Assembly: GCA_046330955.1 (NCBI GenBank)
Contig: JAXLRT010000006.1
Location: 62,001-126,000, forward strand
Length of the DNA stretch: 64,000 nt
Direction: 5' to 3'
Origin: JADJPO01 sp046330955
GTDB taxonomy: Bacteria; Actinomycetota; Actinomycetes; Actinomycetales; Kineosporiaceae
The notes beneath the pieces were generated by a model, which made no database searches, had not been told where the DNA came from, and was given only the letters and a program-made list of their open reading frames with translations. Position numbers and translations under genes: made by a program. This document shows, one piece after another, positions 26,138-34,611 of the stretch; the stretch's first letter is position 1, and every line of letters begins with the position of its first letter.

Positions 26138-27444
26138 GCGTCTCTCGTCCCCACGTGTTGCTGCTGGGCATGCAGTTCCCGCCGGCGCGCGGCAGCGGGG
26201 TGTACCGGATTCGTAGCTGGGCCAACCACTTTGCCCGGCGAGGCTTCGATGTCACCGTGCTGGCCGCCGACCGCGACTACTGGGTCGAGCGGGCCGGGGT
26301 GATCGATCCCGAGCTGGAGCGCACCGTCGATCCGCGGGTCCGCGTGGTGCACGTCAAGGTGCCCCGCGAACACCTGCGGCAGAACCTGCGCACCATGTCG
26401 TGGGCGCACGCGAACTTTCCCCGGGCGTGGATCCGCGGCCACGACAAGGCTCGGCGCCGGATCTTCCCCGAGATCTACGCCTCGATCATCCCGCTGTTCC
26501 TGGCGCACGCGGTGGCGGTGCACGCCCGGCACCGGGTCGACGTGGTGTTCGCCACCGGAAACCCCTACGCGCAGTACGGGGCGGCGTACCACCTGGGCCG
26601 CCTGCTGCGCCGGCCGTACGTGGTCGACTATCACGACCCGTGGACGCTGAACCCGCTCACCGAGGACGACGCCTTCCCGCCGAACCACCCGGCCTTCACC
26701 TGGGAGCGGCGGATCATCGAGAAGGCCGCGCTGACGGTGACCGTCAACGAGCCGCTGGGGCAGTGGTACCGCGAGCGCTATCCCGTTGCCGCGGAACGGA
26801 TTCGGGTGGTCGAGAACGGTCTGGCGGAAGAGGTGGTGGCCGACGTCTCGTTCACGCCGCGCGACCCGGCGCAGCCGTTGCGGTTCGGCTACGTCGGCAC
26901 CGTGCGTGGTGACCTGCCGATCGAGGAGTTCCTGGACGGCTGGGCGCTGGCCCGCAAGGAGCCCGCGCTGCACGAGGCCACCATGGACTTCTACGGCTAC
27001 CTGGGGTTCTTCACCCATACCGAGGGGCCGATCCGGGCCCGGCTGGAGTCGGGGGTCGAGGGCGTGCACTACCGCGGGCCGGTGCCGCAGCCGCAGCTCG
27101 GGCGGATCTACTCCGGGTTGGACGCCCTGGCCATGCTGTTGCCGTCCTCGATCTACATGACCGCGGGCAAGGGGTACGACTACATGGCCGCCGGGCGCCC
27201 GGTGATCGGGGTGCACGACCCGCGCAACCACACCACCCAGGTGTTCCGCGACTACCCGTTGTTCTTCGGGGTGCCCACCGTGGACGCCGCCGCGGTGCGC
27301 GATGCGTTGGTGGCGGCCGCCGTGGCCGCCCGGGCCGAGACCGCCGAGCAGTTCGAGGCCTGCCGCGAGCTGGCGATGCGCCACACCTGGGACCTGGCCA
27401 TGGAGCCGGTCGGCGACGAGGTGGAGGCGATGATCCGTGGCTGA
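26134..27444 (+). CDS. GT-B glycosyltransferase, partner of companion D
   Basis: This 436-residue protein is the third paralogue of the 9480/12753 type: VLLLGMQFPPARGSGVYRIRSWANHF, VVFATGNPYAQYG, YVVDYHDPWTLNPL, VTVNEPLGQWYRERY, RVVENGLAEEVV, LRFGYVGTVRGDLPIEEFLDGW and TAGKGYDYMAAGRPVIGVHDPRN. GTG 26134 overlaps the stop of the double enzyme (GTGA). The start of companion D overlaps its end by 8 bp. So it shares both structure and gene arrangement with the two minus-strand pairs, though more diverged. Its sugar donor is unknown. Confidence 0.87.
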   Translation: MSVSRPHVLLLGMQFPPARGSGVYRIRSWANHFARRGFDVTVLAADRDYWVERAGVIDPELERTVDPRVRVVHVKVPREHLRQNLRTMSWAHANFPRAWIRGHDKARRRIFPEIYASIIPLFLAHAVAVHARHRVDVVFATGNPYAQYGAAYHLGRLLRRPYVVDYHDPWTLNPLTEDDAFPPNHPAFTWERRIIEKAALTVTVNEPLGQWYRERYPVAAERIRVVENGLAEEVVADVSFTPRDPAQPLRFGYVGTVRGDLPIEEFLDGWALARKEPALHEATMDFYGYLGFFTHTEGPIRARLESGVEGVHYRGPVPQPQLGRIYSGLDALAMLLPSSIYMTAGKGYDYMAAGRPVIGVHDPRNHTTQVFRDYPLFFGVPTVDAAAVRDALVAAAVAARAETAEQFEACRELAMRHTWDLAMEPVGDEVEAMIRG

Positions 27445-28018
27445 CACCGTGACCGGGCAATCGAGCGGGCAGGCGACCGGGCAGGCCGAAGCGCAGGGGC
27501 AGGCGCAGGGGCACGTGGCCGGGCAGCCGGCTCGGCCGCGGGTGCTCGGGGTGTGCATCGGCCCCGCCCGGCGGCACATCGTCGTCCAGATGCTGGGTGA
27601 GGTCGTGGCCGCCGGGGGCTCGGCGCTGCTGGTGACCGCGGACGGCGCCGTGGCCGCCGGCCTGCCCCCCGGCGTCGAGGCGCTCGACCTGGTGGACGAC
27701 GAACGCCGAGTCGGCGTCCACACCCTGCTGCGCCCGCACCGGGTCTGGCAGCTGTGGGGTGGCTCGCGGCCCTATCGCGCGGTGCGTCCCTGGGTGCTGT
27801 GGCGCGCGCTGCGGCGCCGGCTGGACGTGGTTCAGCTCGATGCCCTGGACCACATCGTGATCGTCAGCGTCGAGTCCTGGCCCATCACCTGGCAACTCTG
27901 CCGCCGCTCCTCCTCCGTCACCTACGGCTGGGACGTCCCCCCCACCCTCTTCACCCCCCACCCCCCGCCGCGCCCCCACCTCCCCGTCGCCCGCGCCCCC
28001 ACCCCCACCCCCCGGTGA
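27437..28018 (+). CDS. Small glycosyltransferase-linked protein, companion D
   Basis: This 193-residue protein starts at GTG 27437, eight bases inside the upstream glycosyltransferase. Residues 5-30 are a Gly/Gln/Ala-rich stretch with repeated GQ units. Then comes the companion plan: RVLGVCIGPARRHIVVQMLGEV, a basic middle with GGSRPYRAVRPWVLWRALRRR (compare RRSKPYQAVRRAVRGG in companion A) and the hydrophobic module DHIVIVSVESWPITWQLCRR. From about 163 the protein becomes a low-complexity Pro/Thr tail encoded by C-rich DNA, so the original 3' end may have been lost. Function unknown. Confidence 0.65.
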   Translation: MADTVTGQSSGQATGQAEAQGQAQGHVAGQPARPRVLGVCIGPARRHIVVQMLGEVVAAGGSALLVTADGAVAAGLPPGVEALDLVDDERRVGVHTLLRPHRVWQLWGGSRPYRAVRPWVLWRALRRRLDVVQLDALDHIVIVSVESWPITWQLCRRSSSVTYGWDVPPTLFTPHPPPRPHLPVARAPTPTPR

Positions 28019-28067
28019 GCGCAATGTCACGTTGCACTCGTCTGGCGAGCGCAACGTGACATTGCGC
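28019..28067. repeat. Perfect 17-bp hairpin after companion D
   Basis: GCGCAATGTCACGTTGC (28019-28035) and its exact inverse (28051-28067) are separated by 15 bases. It begins right after the companion D stop and lies before the membrane protein/sigma pair. It may end transcription of the glycan operon, but there is no T-run. Confidence 0.75.
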
Positions 28068-28157
28068 CCGGGCGGGATGAGCGTGATGGCGCGCCGACCC
28101 CTCCTTTCGTGACCCGGTGTGCGTCATGACGGGTGAGGATCATGGAGGAGGGCTCAC

Positions 28158-29558
28158 GTGAGCGATCTGCGGGAGCGGCTGGACCGGCTCGCCGAGGGTG
28201 CCTCGGGCGACCTGGACGCCGCGCAGCTCTGGACGGCGGGACGTCGCCGACACCGTCTGCGCACGACCGCCGGGGCGCTGGCGGTGCTGCTGATCGCCAC
28301 GGTGTCCGGACTGGGCGGGGCCACGGTGTGGCAGCGGACGGCGACCTCCCTGCCCGCTGCGCCGCCCGCGTCGGGCGTGTACCTGCCGGATCGCCTGGTG
28401 ACCCCGCCGGCCTGGTTGGAGGGCACCGAGGTGAAGGGGCCGATCGGGCCACTGGTGGCGCTGGTGGGCGGTGCCCGGCGCGACGGGTGGCGCACGGTGC
28501 GAGGCGTGGTCGGGGTGTCGGCCCACACCGGGGAGTATCGCTTCCTCGATCTGCCGGGCGCCGCCGAGAGCAATCCCGGCACCCCTCGCGTGGAGTTGTC
28601 CCCGGACGGTCGCTGGGTCGCCTATTGGATTGGAGGTCGGCAGGTGGCCGGCGCCTGGCTGGTCACGGGCCTGGCCCTGTACGACACAGTGACCGGACAG
28701 GTGCGGACCCACCCCGTCGAGAGCGATCAGGGGGTGCTTCCCCGGGGAATCCTCTGGGAGGGCCAGTCTGCCTGGTTCTCCTACGGGCAGGTCACATCGG
28801 TCGACGAGTCGAGCCTCGAGATCCACTCGCTGCCTCCTTTGGCGTGGCCCGTGCTCGGGGAGCCAAGGGTGGTTGCCGGCGTCGGCCCCGACGAGCTACC
28901 GAAGGCAGCGGCCGACGGCTTGGTGTTGCTGGCAGGTCTGGACAACTTCGCGGTGGTGGTCAACGAGCTCGTGTACTCGCGCTTCAGGGTGGAGCACATT
29001 GGCAACGGCTCGGGCTGGACCGTGCTCTCACCGCCCCGGGCGGGGCGACGGCTTGTTGCGGAACTGTGGGTTCCCGAGTCGCAAACCTCGCCACAGCCGA
29101 TCGAGTCGCGACTCATGGTCGGTGACCTGGACGGCGCGTTGTTGCCCCCGCAGAGCCGAGGGATCGTCCTGGGCGGACCGACGCAAGATCGCATACCCGC
29201 GGTGGCCATGAAGGACGTTTCCTCGGCGCCGGCAGTGATTCAAGGCTTGCTCGGCTGGCGGGACGCCGACCATGTGATCGCGGTCCTCGGGGAGTCAGGC
29301 TCGGCCGGCAAGGTGGCCAGTGTCGACATTCATACCGGGGCTTCCGAAGCGTTGACCCGCCTCGATGTCGGCGATTGGTCCACTCTTTCCGTTGCGGCAG
29401 AGGCTTGGACAGCCCCTGTGGCGCCGGCCGTCATCCCGGACTGGCCACCGGACCCCCGATTGGTGGCGCTGGCGATCGGCGGTGGCGTCCTGGTGCTGGC
29501 GCTGACGGGCGGGGCCGTTCGGGGCAGGGTCCGCAGGAGCCGTCGTGGCCGCTCCTGA
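28158..29558 (+). CDS. Membrane-anchored protein of unknown function, possible anti-sigma partner
   Basis: This 466-residue protein has a short charged cytoplasmic N-terminus (MSDLRERLDRLAEGASGDLD), one membrane segment near residues 37-58 (TAGALAVLLIATVSGLGG), a long extracytoplasmic part with beta-propeller-like segments (ELSPDGRWVAYWIGG), and a second membrane segment near 435-455 followed by a basic tail. I do not recognise a family domain. The GTG at 28158 has GGAGGAGGG upstream. Its last 14 bp overlap a SigE-type sigma gene. Membrane proteins of this layout often sit beside SigE-family sigmas and may hold or sense for them; that role is inferred. The gene order, with the sigma second, is unusual. 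Confidence 0.7.
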   Translation: MSDLRERLDRLAEGASGDLDAAQLWTAGRRRHRLRTTAGALAVLLIATVSGLGGATVWQRTATSLPAAPPASGVYLPDRLVTPPAWLEGTEVKGPIGPLVALVGGARRDGWRTVRGVVGVSAHTGEYRFLDLPGAAESNPGTPRVELSPDGRWVAYWIGGRQVAGAWLVTGLALYDTVTGQVRTHPVESDQGVLPRGILWEGQSAWFSYGQVTSVDESSLEIHSLPPLAWPVLGEPRVVAGVGPDELPKAAADGLVLLAGLDNFAVVVNELVYSRFRVEHIGNGSGWTVLSPPRAGRRLVAELWVPESQTSPQPIESRLMVGDLDGALLPPQSRGIVLGGPTQDRIPAVAMKDVSSAPAVIQGLLGWRDADHVIAVLGESGSAGKVASVDIHTGASEALTRLDVGDWSTLSVAAEAWTAPVAPAVIPDWPPDPRLVALAIGGGVLVLALTGGAVRGRVRRSRRGRS

Positions 29559-30099
29559 AGACTTCAGCACGTTCGTCGCCACCCGGCGAAACGCCTTGCT
29601 GCGCACGGCCTTTCTGCTCACCGGCGGCCACCAGCAGGACGCCGAGGACCTGCTACAGACTGCGTTGGTCAAGGCCGTCCCGGCCTGGTCGCGCATCCGG
29701 GGCAACCCCGAGCCCTACGTCCGCCGGATCATGGTGCACGAGAACGTGTCCCGCTGGCGGTGGCGCCGCACCCGGCCGGAGGTGCTCACCGACACCCTGC
29801 CCGAGCGGGCCGCGCCGGCCACCTCACCCGGCGAGGACGACGAGCTGCGCCGAGCGCTCGCCGTCCTGGCTCCGCGACAGCGGGCGGTGATCGTGCTGCG
29901 CTACTACGAGGACCTCACCGAACGCGAGACCGCCCAGCTGTTGGGTATCTCGATCGGCACGGTGAAGTCGCAGGCTCGGGACGCGCTGACTCGGCTGCGG
30001 GCGCTGCTGCCCGACCTCGACCCCGACCCCGAGTCCATGATCACCGATAGCTCGCAGTTCACCACTGCTCAGCCGGAGCAAACGACGATCTGGCGGTGA
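29545..30099 (+). CDS. SigE-family extracytoplasmic-function sigma factor
   Basis: This 184-residue protein has sigma region 2 (FSTFVATRRNALLRTAFLL and QDAEDLLQTALVKAV, about 7-45) and region 4 (VLRYYEDLTERETAQLLGIS, then GTVKSQARDALTRLR, about 115-150). That matches the small SigE-like ECF group common in actinomycetes. A Ser/Thr-rich tail of about 25 residues follows region 4. GTG 29545 lies within the end of the upstream membrane-protein gene and has CAGGAG nearby, so the two are translationally coupled. Target promoters cannot be inferred. It ends 21 bp before the convergent arsC gene. Confidence 0.9.
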   Translation: MAAPEDFSTFVATRRNALLRTAFLLTGGHQQDAEDLLQTALVKAVPAWSRIRGNPEPYVRRIMVHENVSRWRWRRTRPEVLTDTLPERAAPATSPGEDDELRRALAVLAPRQRAVIVLRYYEDLTERETAQLLGISIGTVKSQARDALTRLRALLPDLDPDPESMITDSSQFTTAQPEQTTIWR

Positions 30100-30119
30100 T
30101 CATGAGCAGGAGACACCCG

Positions 30120-30479
30120 TCAGGCGCCGTCCAGGAAGGCCGTCACCCGCTCGGTGGGCCGGCCGATGATCGCCCGCCCGCCGCGGATCACGACCGGACG
30201 CTCCATCAATGCCGGGTGTTCGGCCAGGACGGCGACCACCTGCTCGGCGGTCTGGACGTCGTCGGCGGTCAACCCCAGCTCGGTGAACAGCGGATCGCGC
30301 CGCACCAGCGCGGACGGCGGGTCGTCGAGGATCGCCAACAGGTCGGTCAGCGCCGCGGCGTCCAGCGGGGTCTTCAGGTACTCCACCACCTGCACCGGAT
30401 CACCGGCCGCGGTGACGGCCGCCAGGGCACCCCGCGACTTCGAGCACCGGGGGTTGTGCAGCAGGGTCAACTCCTCCAT
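30120..30479 (-). CDS. arsC: ArsC-family (glutaredoxin-type) arsenate reductase
   Basis: This 119-residue protein carries LLHNPRCSKSRGALA, with the single N-terminal active-site Cys in the ArsC position. VEYLKTPLDAAALTDLLAIL and MERPVVIRGGRAIIGRPTERV complete the thioredoxin-like fold. The family reduces arsenate using a glutathione/glutaredoxin or equivalent thiol; some members are Spx-like or YffB-like and do not act on arsenate. No arsenite pump or ArsR is nearby, so the resistance role is uncertain. Length fits the family. The ATG at 30479 is the natural start. Confidence 0.88.
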   Translation of the reverse strand: MEELTLLHNPRCSKSRGALAAVTAAGDPVQVVEYLKTPLDAAALTDLLAILDDPPSALVRRDPLFTELGLTADDVQTAEQVVAVLAEHPALMERPVVIRGGRAIIGRPTERVTAFLDGA

Positions 30480-30624
30480 GTCGGCAGCCTAACCGGCCTT
30501 CTTCTGCACCCATTCGGGTGATCAGGTTCGCGCGATCGCGGACGACGAGAGAGGCGACGTCACGACCCGCGTGACGACCCGCCAACCCACGACGCCCGCC
30601 CCGCACCCGCGAGGAGATCCCGCC

Positions 30625-32001
30625 ATGCTCCGCACCGTCCGGCACCCGGCGACCGTACTCGTCGCCCTGGCCACGGCGCTGGGCACCTGGGCGATCCCCT
30701 CGGCCGCCATGGCTGCGACGGCGTCCGGGATCTCACCGGCCGAACGACCCCCGAGCGGCATCGCCCCGACGCCGGTGGCCCGGCGCGCGGTGACGTCCGG
30801 GGTGGCCACCGTCAGCGGATCGGGCTTCGGGCACGGCGTCGGGCTGTCGCAGTACGGCGCCCTGGGCATGGCGCGCGCGGGCAACACCGCGCAACAGATC
30901 GTGGGGCACTACTACACCGGAGTCGCCGTCACCGCGGTCCACGACGCCGTCGACCTGCGGGTCAACGTGGTGCACCGCGGTCGCTCGATCGTGCTGCGCC
31001 CGGTCGCGATCGGGGAGCCCGCCGCCCACCGTGCGCGCCTGATCCCCACCACCGGGACGACGCTGCTGCTGGCCCCGGGCGACCTGGCCACCGTGACGCC
31101 GTCGTCCGGTGCCGTGACGGTGGCCGTTCGCCGGGGCTCGGGCGCCACGATCACCCGCAGCAGCACCGGCTGGACGGTCGACTGGACCGGAACCAGCGCC
31201 TGGTCCGGGCCGGCCACCCGATTGGCTCTGACCTCGCGCATGCTCGGCGGTACCGCGGCCAAGGAGCGCTCCTACCGCTGGGGCCGGCTCGCGCTGACCA
31301 ACCTCGCGGGCGGCCTGGAAGCGGTCACCACCGTCGACCTGCATGCCGGCTATCTGCGCGGTCTCGCCGAGATGCCGTCGTCCTGGCCCGCCACGGCGCT
31401 GCAGGCCCAGGTGATCACGGCGCGCAGTTACGCGCTGGTGGCTGCCACGTCGGCGCCGAGACCCAGCTGCGGCGGCTGTCAGCTGTGGGACGACCAGCGC
31501 AGCCAGATGTACGTCGGCTGGGCCAAGGAGGGCGAGAAGATCGGCGCGACCGACTACGGCGCCCGGTGGGTGGCCGCCGTCACGGCGACCTCGCCGACGC
31601 CCACGACCGGCATCGCCGTGCTCTACCAGGGGCGTCCGGTGCAGACGTACTACGCCTCCTCCACCGGCGGCAAGACCCGCGACCCGAAGGCGGTCTGGGG
31701 CAGCTCGGTGCCCTACCTGCGGGTCGTCGCCGACCCGTGGAGCCTCGACCCGACCGTGAACCCCGGCTACGCCGCCTGGAAGCGCAGTGTCACCGTCGCC
31801 CGGCTGACCTCGGCCTTCGGGATCACCGACGGCTCCGGCATCGCGTCGATCAGCATCGCCACCCGGGACGCCGCCGGTGCGGCGACCACGCTGAAGGCCA
31901 CCTCCGGCGCGGGCCAGGTGCGCACCCTGAGCGGGGAGAGCTTCCGCTCTCGCCTGAGCCTGCCCAGCGCCTGGGTCAGTGGGGTCAAACTCCCCGGCTG
32001 A
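30625..32001 (+). CDS. Secreted SpoIID/LytB-domain protein
   Basis: This 458-residue protein has a signal peptide (MLRTVRHPATVLVALATALG to about residue 34). It then has the HGVGLSQYGALGMARAG motif near 75 and the SpoIID core YLRGLAEMPSSWPATALQAQ with ITARSYAL near 245-270. YYASSTGGKTRDPKAVWGSS and PYLRVVADPW follow near 345. SpoIID proteins act on peptidoglycan in spore formers; in actinomycetes the domain occurs in secreted wall proteins of less clear role. ATG 30625 has GAGGAGATC at good distance, which decides it over the upstream in-frame start at 30571. Confidence 0.88.
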   Translation: MLRTVRHPATVLVALATALGTWAIPSAAMAATASGISPAERPPSGIAPTPVARRAVTSGVATVSGSGFGHGVGLSQYGALGMARAGNTAQQIVGHYYTGVAVTAVHDAVDLRVNVVHRGRSIVLRPVAIGEPAAHRARLIPTTGTTLLLAPGDLATVTPSSGAVTVAVRRGSGATITRSSTGWTVDWTGTSAWSGPATRLALTSRMLGGTAAKERSYRWGRLALTNLAGGLEAVTTVDLHAGYLRGLAEMPSSWPATALQAQVITARSYALVAATSAPRPSCGGCQLWDDQRSQMYVGWAKEGEKIGATDYGARWVAAVTATSPTPTTGIAVLYQGRPVQTYYASSTGGKTRDPKAVWGSSVPYLRVVADPWSLDPTVNPGYAAWKRSVTVARLTSAFGITDGSGIASISIATRDAAGAATTLKATSGAGQVRTLSGESFRSRLSLPSAWVSGVKLPG

Positions 32002-32003
32002 CA

Positions 32004-32053
32004 CACAAGGTGGAGAGTTCGTACACGCAGACGGTGCCGAACTCGACACCATG
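32004..32053. repeat. Degenerate copy of the hairpin repeat, left of the AbiEi-like remnant
   Basis: About 45 bp with a core AGACGGTGCCGAAC. It matches 32993-33042 at most positions but keeps only a short inverted stem (GAGTTCG and CGAACTC). It sits just after the SpoIID gene stop. Confidence 0.6.
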
Positions 32054-32120
32054 GCGTCGCGCTCGAGGTTATCCACAGGGGCTCTGCACCGTCAGGGCGA
32101 AATGGCCACACTCGACCCTT

Positions 32121-32977
32121 GTGTACTCCCGATCGGCGGTTCCGGAATCGGCGCTGGCGTTGGCGCGGCAGCAGGCGGGCGTGATCACGCGCGAGCAGTT
32201 GACCGCGATGGGATCGTCCCGACGCTGTGTGGTGCGCTGGACCCAGGAGTGGTCGAGGGTGGCCCGGGGCGTCTACTACGTCGGCCCGCTGCTCGGCGAC
32301 ATCCCATACGAGGGTTCGACCCGCCCGAGTCACTGATCACGATCTATGTCGGCGCTCGAGTTGAACCGCGACCCGGCTACCGGTTTCAGCGCGAGGAGCC
32401 CGGGCTGCGGCTGCCTTCGCCCGCTCGGGAACCCGCCCGGACCCGCATCGAGGACACGGTGCTCGACCTGTGCGCCGCGGGGGATGAGGAATCCACCGTG
32501 ATGTGGGTGACCCGAGCCTGTCAGCGCCGGCTCACGACCCCGAGACGGCTGGCGGACAGGCTCGACCAACGCCCTCAGTTGCCGGGACGTGGGCTGATCC
32601 GCGAGATGGTCGCGGACGCCGGGGCCGGGGCGACCAGCAATCTCGAGCACCGCGCCCTGCGCCAGGTGTTCCGGGCTCACGGGCTGCCACCGGCGCAGTG
32701 GCAGCATCGAACCGGCTCCCACGACCGGATCGCCGACGTGGCGTTCGTGCAGTACGGCGTCCTGGTCGAGCTCGACGGCAAGGTGGGCCACGTCGAGGAG
32801 GGCGCGTTCCGCGACATGCGCCGGGACAACGACCACACGCTCGACGGCTGGGTCACCCTGCGTTTCGGGTGGGCCGATGTCGCGGCCAACCCCTGTGCCG
32901 TGGCGGCCCAGATCGCCCGGGTGCTCACCGCCCGTGGCTGGCGCGGCGATCTCGCTGTCTGCTCGCTCTGTCGCTGA
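32121..32977 (+). pseudogene. Broken AbiEi-antitoxin-like / DUF559-type gene
   Basis: From GTG 32121 one frame gives ALALARQQAGVITREQLTAM and SRVARGVYYVGP, an AbiEi-type winged-helix N-terminus, then stops at 32336. The rest, from about 32330 to 32977, reads in another frame: LITIYVGARVEPRPGYRFQ, ARTRIEDTVLDLCAAGDEES, and a C-terminal DUF559-like nuclease-type part with IADVAFVQYGVLVELDGKVGH and LRFGWADVAANP. The two parts are joined as one protein of about 320 residues in other actinomycetes. A central portion of roughly 25-30 residues appears lost as well as one frame change. It is bracketed by two copies of a hairpin repeat. Confidence 0.72.
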
Positions 32978-32992
32978 TCCGGCCGCTCAATG

Positions 32993-33042
32993 CACAAGGT
33001 GGAGGGTTCGTCCACGTAGACGGTGCCGAACCCTCCACCTTG
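32993..33042. repeat. Perfect 16-bp hairpin, right of the AbiEi-like remnant
   Basis: CAAGGTGGAGGGTTCG (32995-33010) and its exact inverse (33027-33042) have a 16-base loop. It is closely similar in sequence to 32004-32053. It lies between a broken gene and the convergent scoB, where it may terminate transcription. Confidence 0.75.
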
Positions 33043-33069
33043 TCGGAGCTGATCAGACGGTGGAGCTGA

Positions 33070-33735
33070 TCAGACCTCGGCGATCTCCATCTCGGGGACG
33101 TCGCCGGAGATCACCAGCGGTGCGCCGGTGGCGGCGACGATCTCGTCGACGGTGACACCGGGGGCGCGCTCGCGCAGCACCAGGCCGTCGTCGGTCACGT
33201 CCATCACGGCCAGGTCGGTGATGATCCGGTTCACGACGCCCTGACCGGTCAGCGGCAGGTCGCACTTCACGACCACCTTGTGCGTGCCGTCCTTGGCGAC
33301 GTGTTCCATCAGGACGACCACGGACTTGGCGCCGTGCACCAGGTCCATCGCCCCGCCCATGCCCTTGACCATCTTGCCGGGGATCATCCAGTTGGCGATG
33401 TCGCCGTCGGCGCTGACCTGCATCGCGCCCAGGATGGCCGCGTCGACCTTGCCGCCGCGGATCATGCCGAACGAGGTCGCCGAGTCGAAGAACGAGGCGC
33501 CGTGGCGCAGGGTCACGGTCTCCTTGCCGGCGTTGATCAGGTCGGGGTCCTCGTCGCCCTCGTACGGGTAGGGGCCGAAGCCGAGGATGCCGTTCTCGGA
33601 CTGCAGCACCAGCTCGACGTCGTTCGGCACGTAGTTCGGCACCAGGGTCGGCAGGCCGATGCCGAGGTTGACGTAGGAGCCGTCGTGCAGCTCGGCGGCG
33701 GCGCGGGCCGCCATCTGCTCACGGGTGAGGGCCAT
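33070..33735 (-). CDS. scoB: 3-oxoacid CoA-transferase, subunit B
   Basis: This 221-residue subunit contains LGIGLPTLVPNYVP near 25, the presumed catalytic Glu in QSENGILGFGP near 46, and MVKGMGGAMDLVHGAK near 125, all characteristic of succinyl-CoA:3-ketoacid CoA-transferase beta subunits. It moves CoA between a CoA thioester and a 3-oxoacid such as acetoacetate, or 3-oxoadipate in the PcaIJ subgroup. The ATG at 33735 follows the subunit A stop by one base, so the two are one operon. No acetoacetate or protocatechuate genes are adjacent, so the acid substrate is undecided. Confidence 0.92.
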   Translation of the reverse strand: MALTREQMAARAAAELHDGSYVNLGIGLPTLVPNYVPNDVELVLQSENGILGFGPYPYEGDEDPDLINAGKETVTLRHGASFFDSATSFGMIRGGKVDAAILGAMQVSADGDIANWMIPGKMVKGMGGAMDLVHGAKSVVVLMEHVAKDGTHKVVVKCDLPLTGQGVVNRIITDLAVMDVTDDGLVLRERAPGVTVDEIVAATGAPLVISGDVPEMEIAEV

Positions 33736-33736
33736 G

Positions 33737-34546
33737 TCAGCTGAGTCCTTCGCTTCCGGCGCCGTACAGGTCGCGCGGACGCGGCCGGACGGTGCGCTTC
33801 TCGATCCGCTTGTCGTGCGCCTGCTCCACCGTCAGGGCCACCACGCGGTGCACGAACACACCGGGCAGGTGGATGCGGTTCGGGTCGAGCTCGCCCGGCT
33901 CCTCGAGGTGCTCCACCTCGGCGATGGTGATCTTGCCGCTCATCGCCGCCAGCGGGTTGAAGTTGCGGGCCGCGTGCCGGAACACCAGGTTGCCGTGCCG
34001 GTCACCGGCCCAGGCCCGCACCAGTCCGTAGTCGGCGCGGATGGCGTTCTCCCGCACGAAGGTGCGCTGTTTGCCGTCCACGTCGAACTGGGCGGTGGGC
34101 TTGGCGGGGGAGGAGACCGCGATCGAGCCGTCGGGGGCGTACTTCCACGGCAGACCACCCTCGGCGACCTGGGTGCCGACGCCGGTCGCGGTGTAGAACG
34201 CCGGGATGCCCGACCCACCGGCGCGCAGCCGCTCGGCCAACGTGCCCTGCGGGGTCAGCTCGACCTCGAGCTCGCCGGACAGGTACTGCCGGGCGAACTC
34301 CTTGTTCTCGCCGACGTAGGAGGCGACGATCCGCCGGATGCGCTTGGCATCCAGCAGCAACCCGAGCCCCACACCGTCGACGCCGCAGTTGTTCGAGATC
34401 ACCTCGAGGTCGGACGTGCCCTGGTCGAGGATCGCTTGGATGAGAACGGAAGGAATGCCACAGATCCCGAAACCGCCGACGGCGAGCGAGGCGCCGTTCG
34501 GGATGTCCGCGACCGCTTCGGCAGCGCTGGCTACGACTTTGTCCAC
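33737..34546 (-). CDS. scoA: 3-oxoacid CoA-transferase, subunit A
   Basis: This 269-residue subunit has the glycine-rich ASLAVGGFGICGIPSVLIQAI near residue 20, ISNNCGVDGVGLGLLLDAKRI near 50 and IRADYGLVRAWAGDRHGNLVF near 165, the standard alpha-subunit pattern. It pairs with the downstream subunit B to form the active enzyme. Length agrees with bacterial ScoA. It starts at ATG 34546, divergent from the amidase gene at 34677 across a 130-bp promoter region. No regulator gene is beside it. Confidence 0.92.
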   Translation of the reverse strand: MDKVVASAAEAVADIPNGASLAVGGFGICGIPSVLIQAILDQGTSDLEVISNNCGVDGVGLGLLLDAKRIRRIVASYVGENKEFARQYLSGELEVELTPQGTLAERLRAGGSGIPAFYTATGVGTQVAEGGLPWKYAPDGSIAVSSPAKPTAQFDVDGKQRTFVRENAIRADYGLVRAWAGDRHGNLVFRHAARNFNPLAAMSGKITIAEVEHLEEPGELDPNRIHLPGVFVHRVVALTVEQAHDKRIEKRTVRPRPRDLYGAGSEGLS

Positions 34547-34611
34547 GGCCGAAATCTACTCGCGCCCCCGGTGTCGCTGGGGTGGTGTGCGCCACGTCTT
34601 CGATAACGTGT

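Noticed and set aside
33045..33072. Small direct repeat GGAGCTGATCAGAC before the scoB stop
   Set aside because: Two short copies only, probably local slippage; no further structure.
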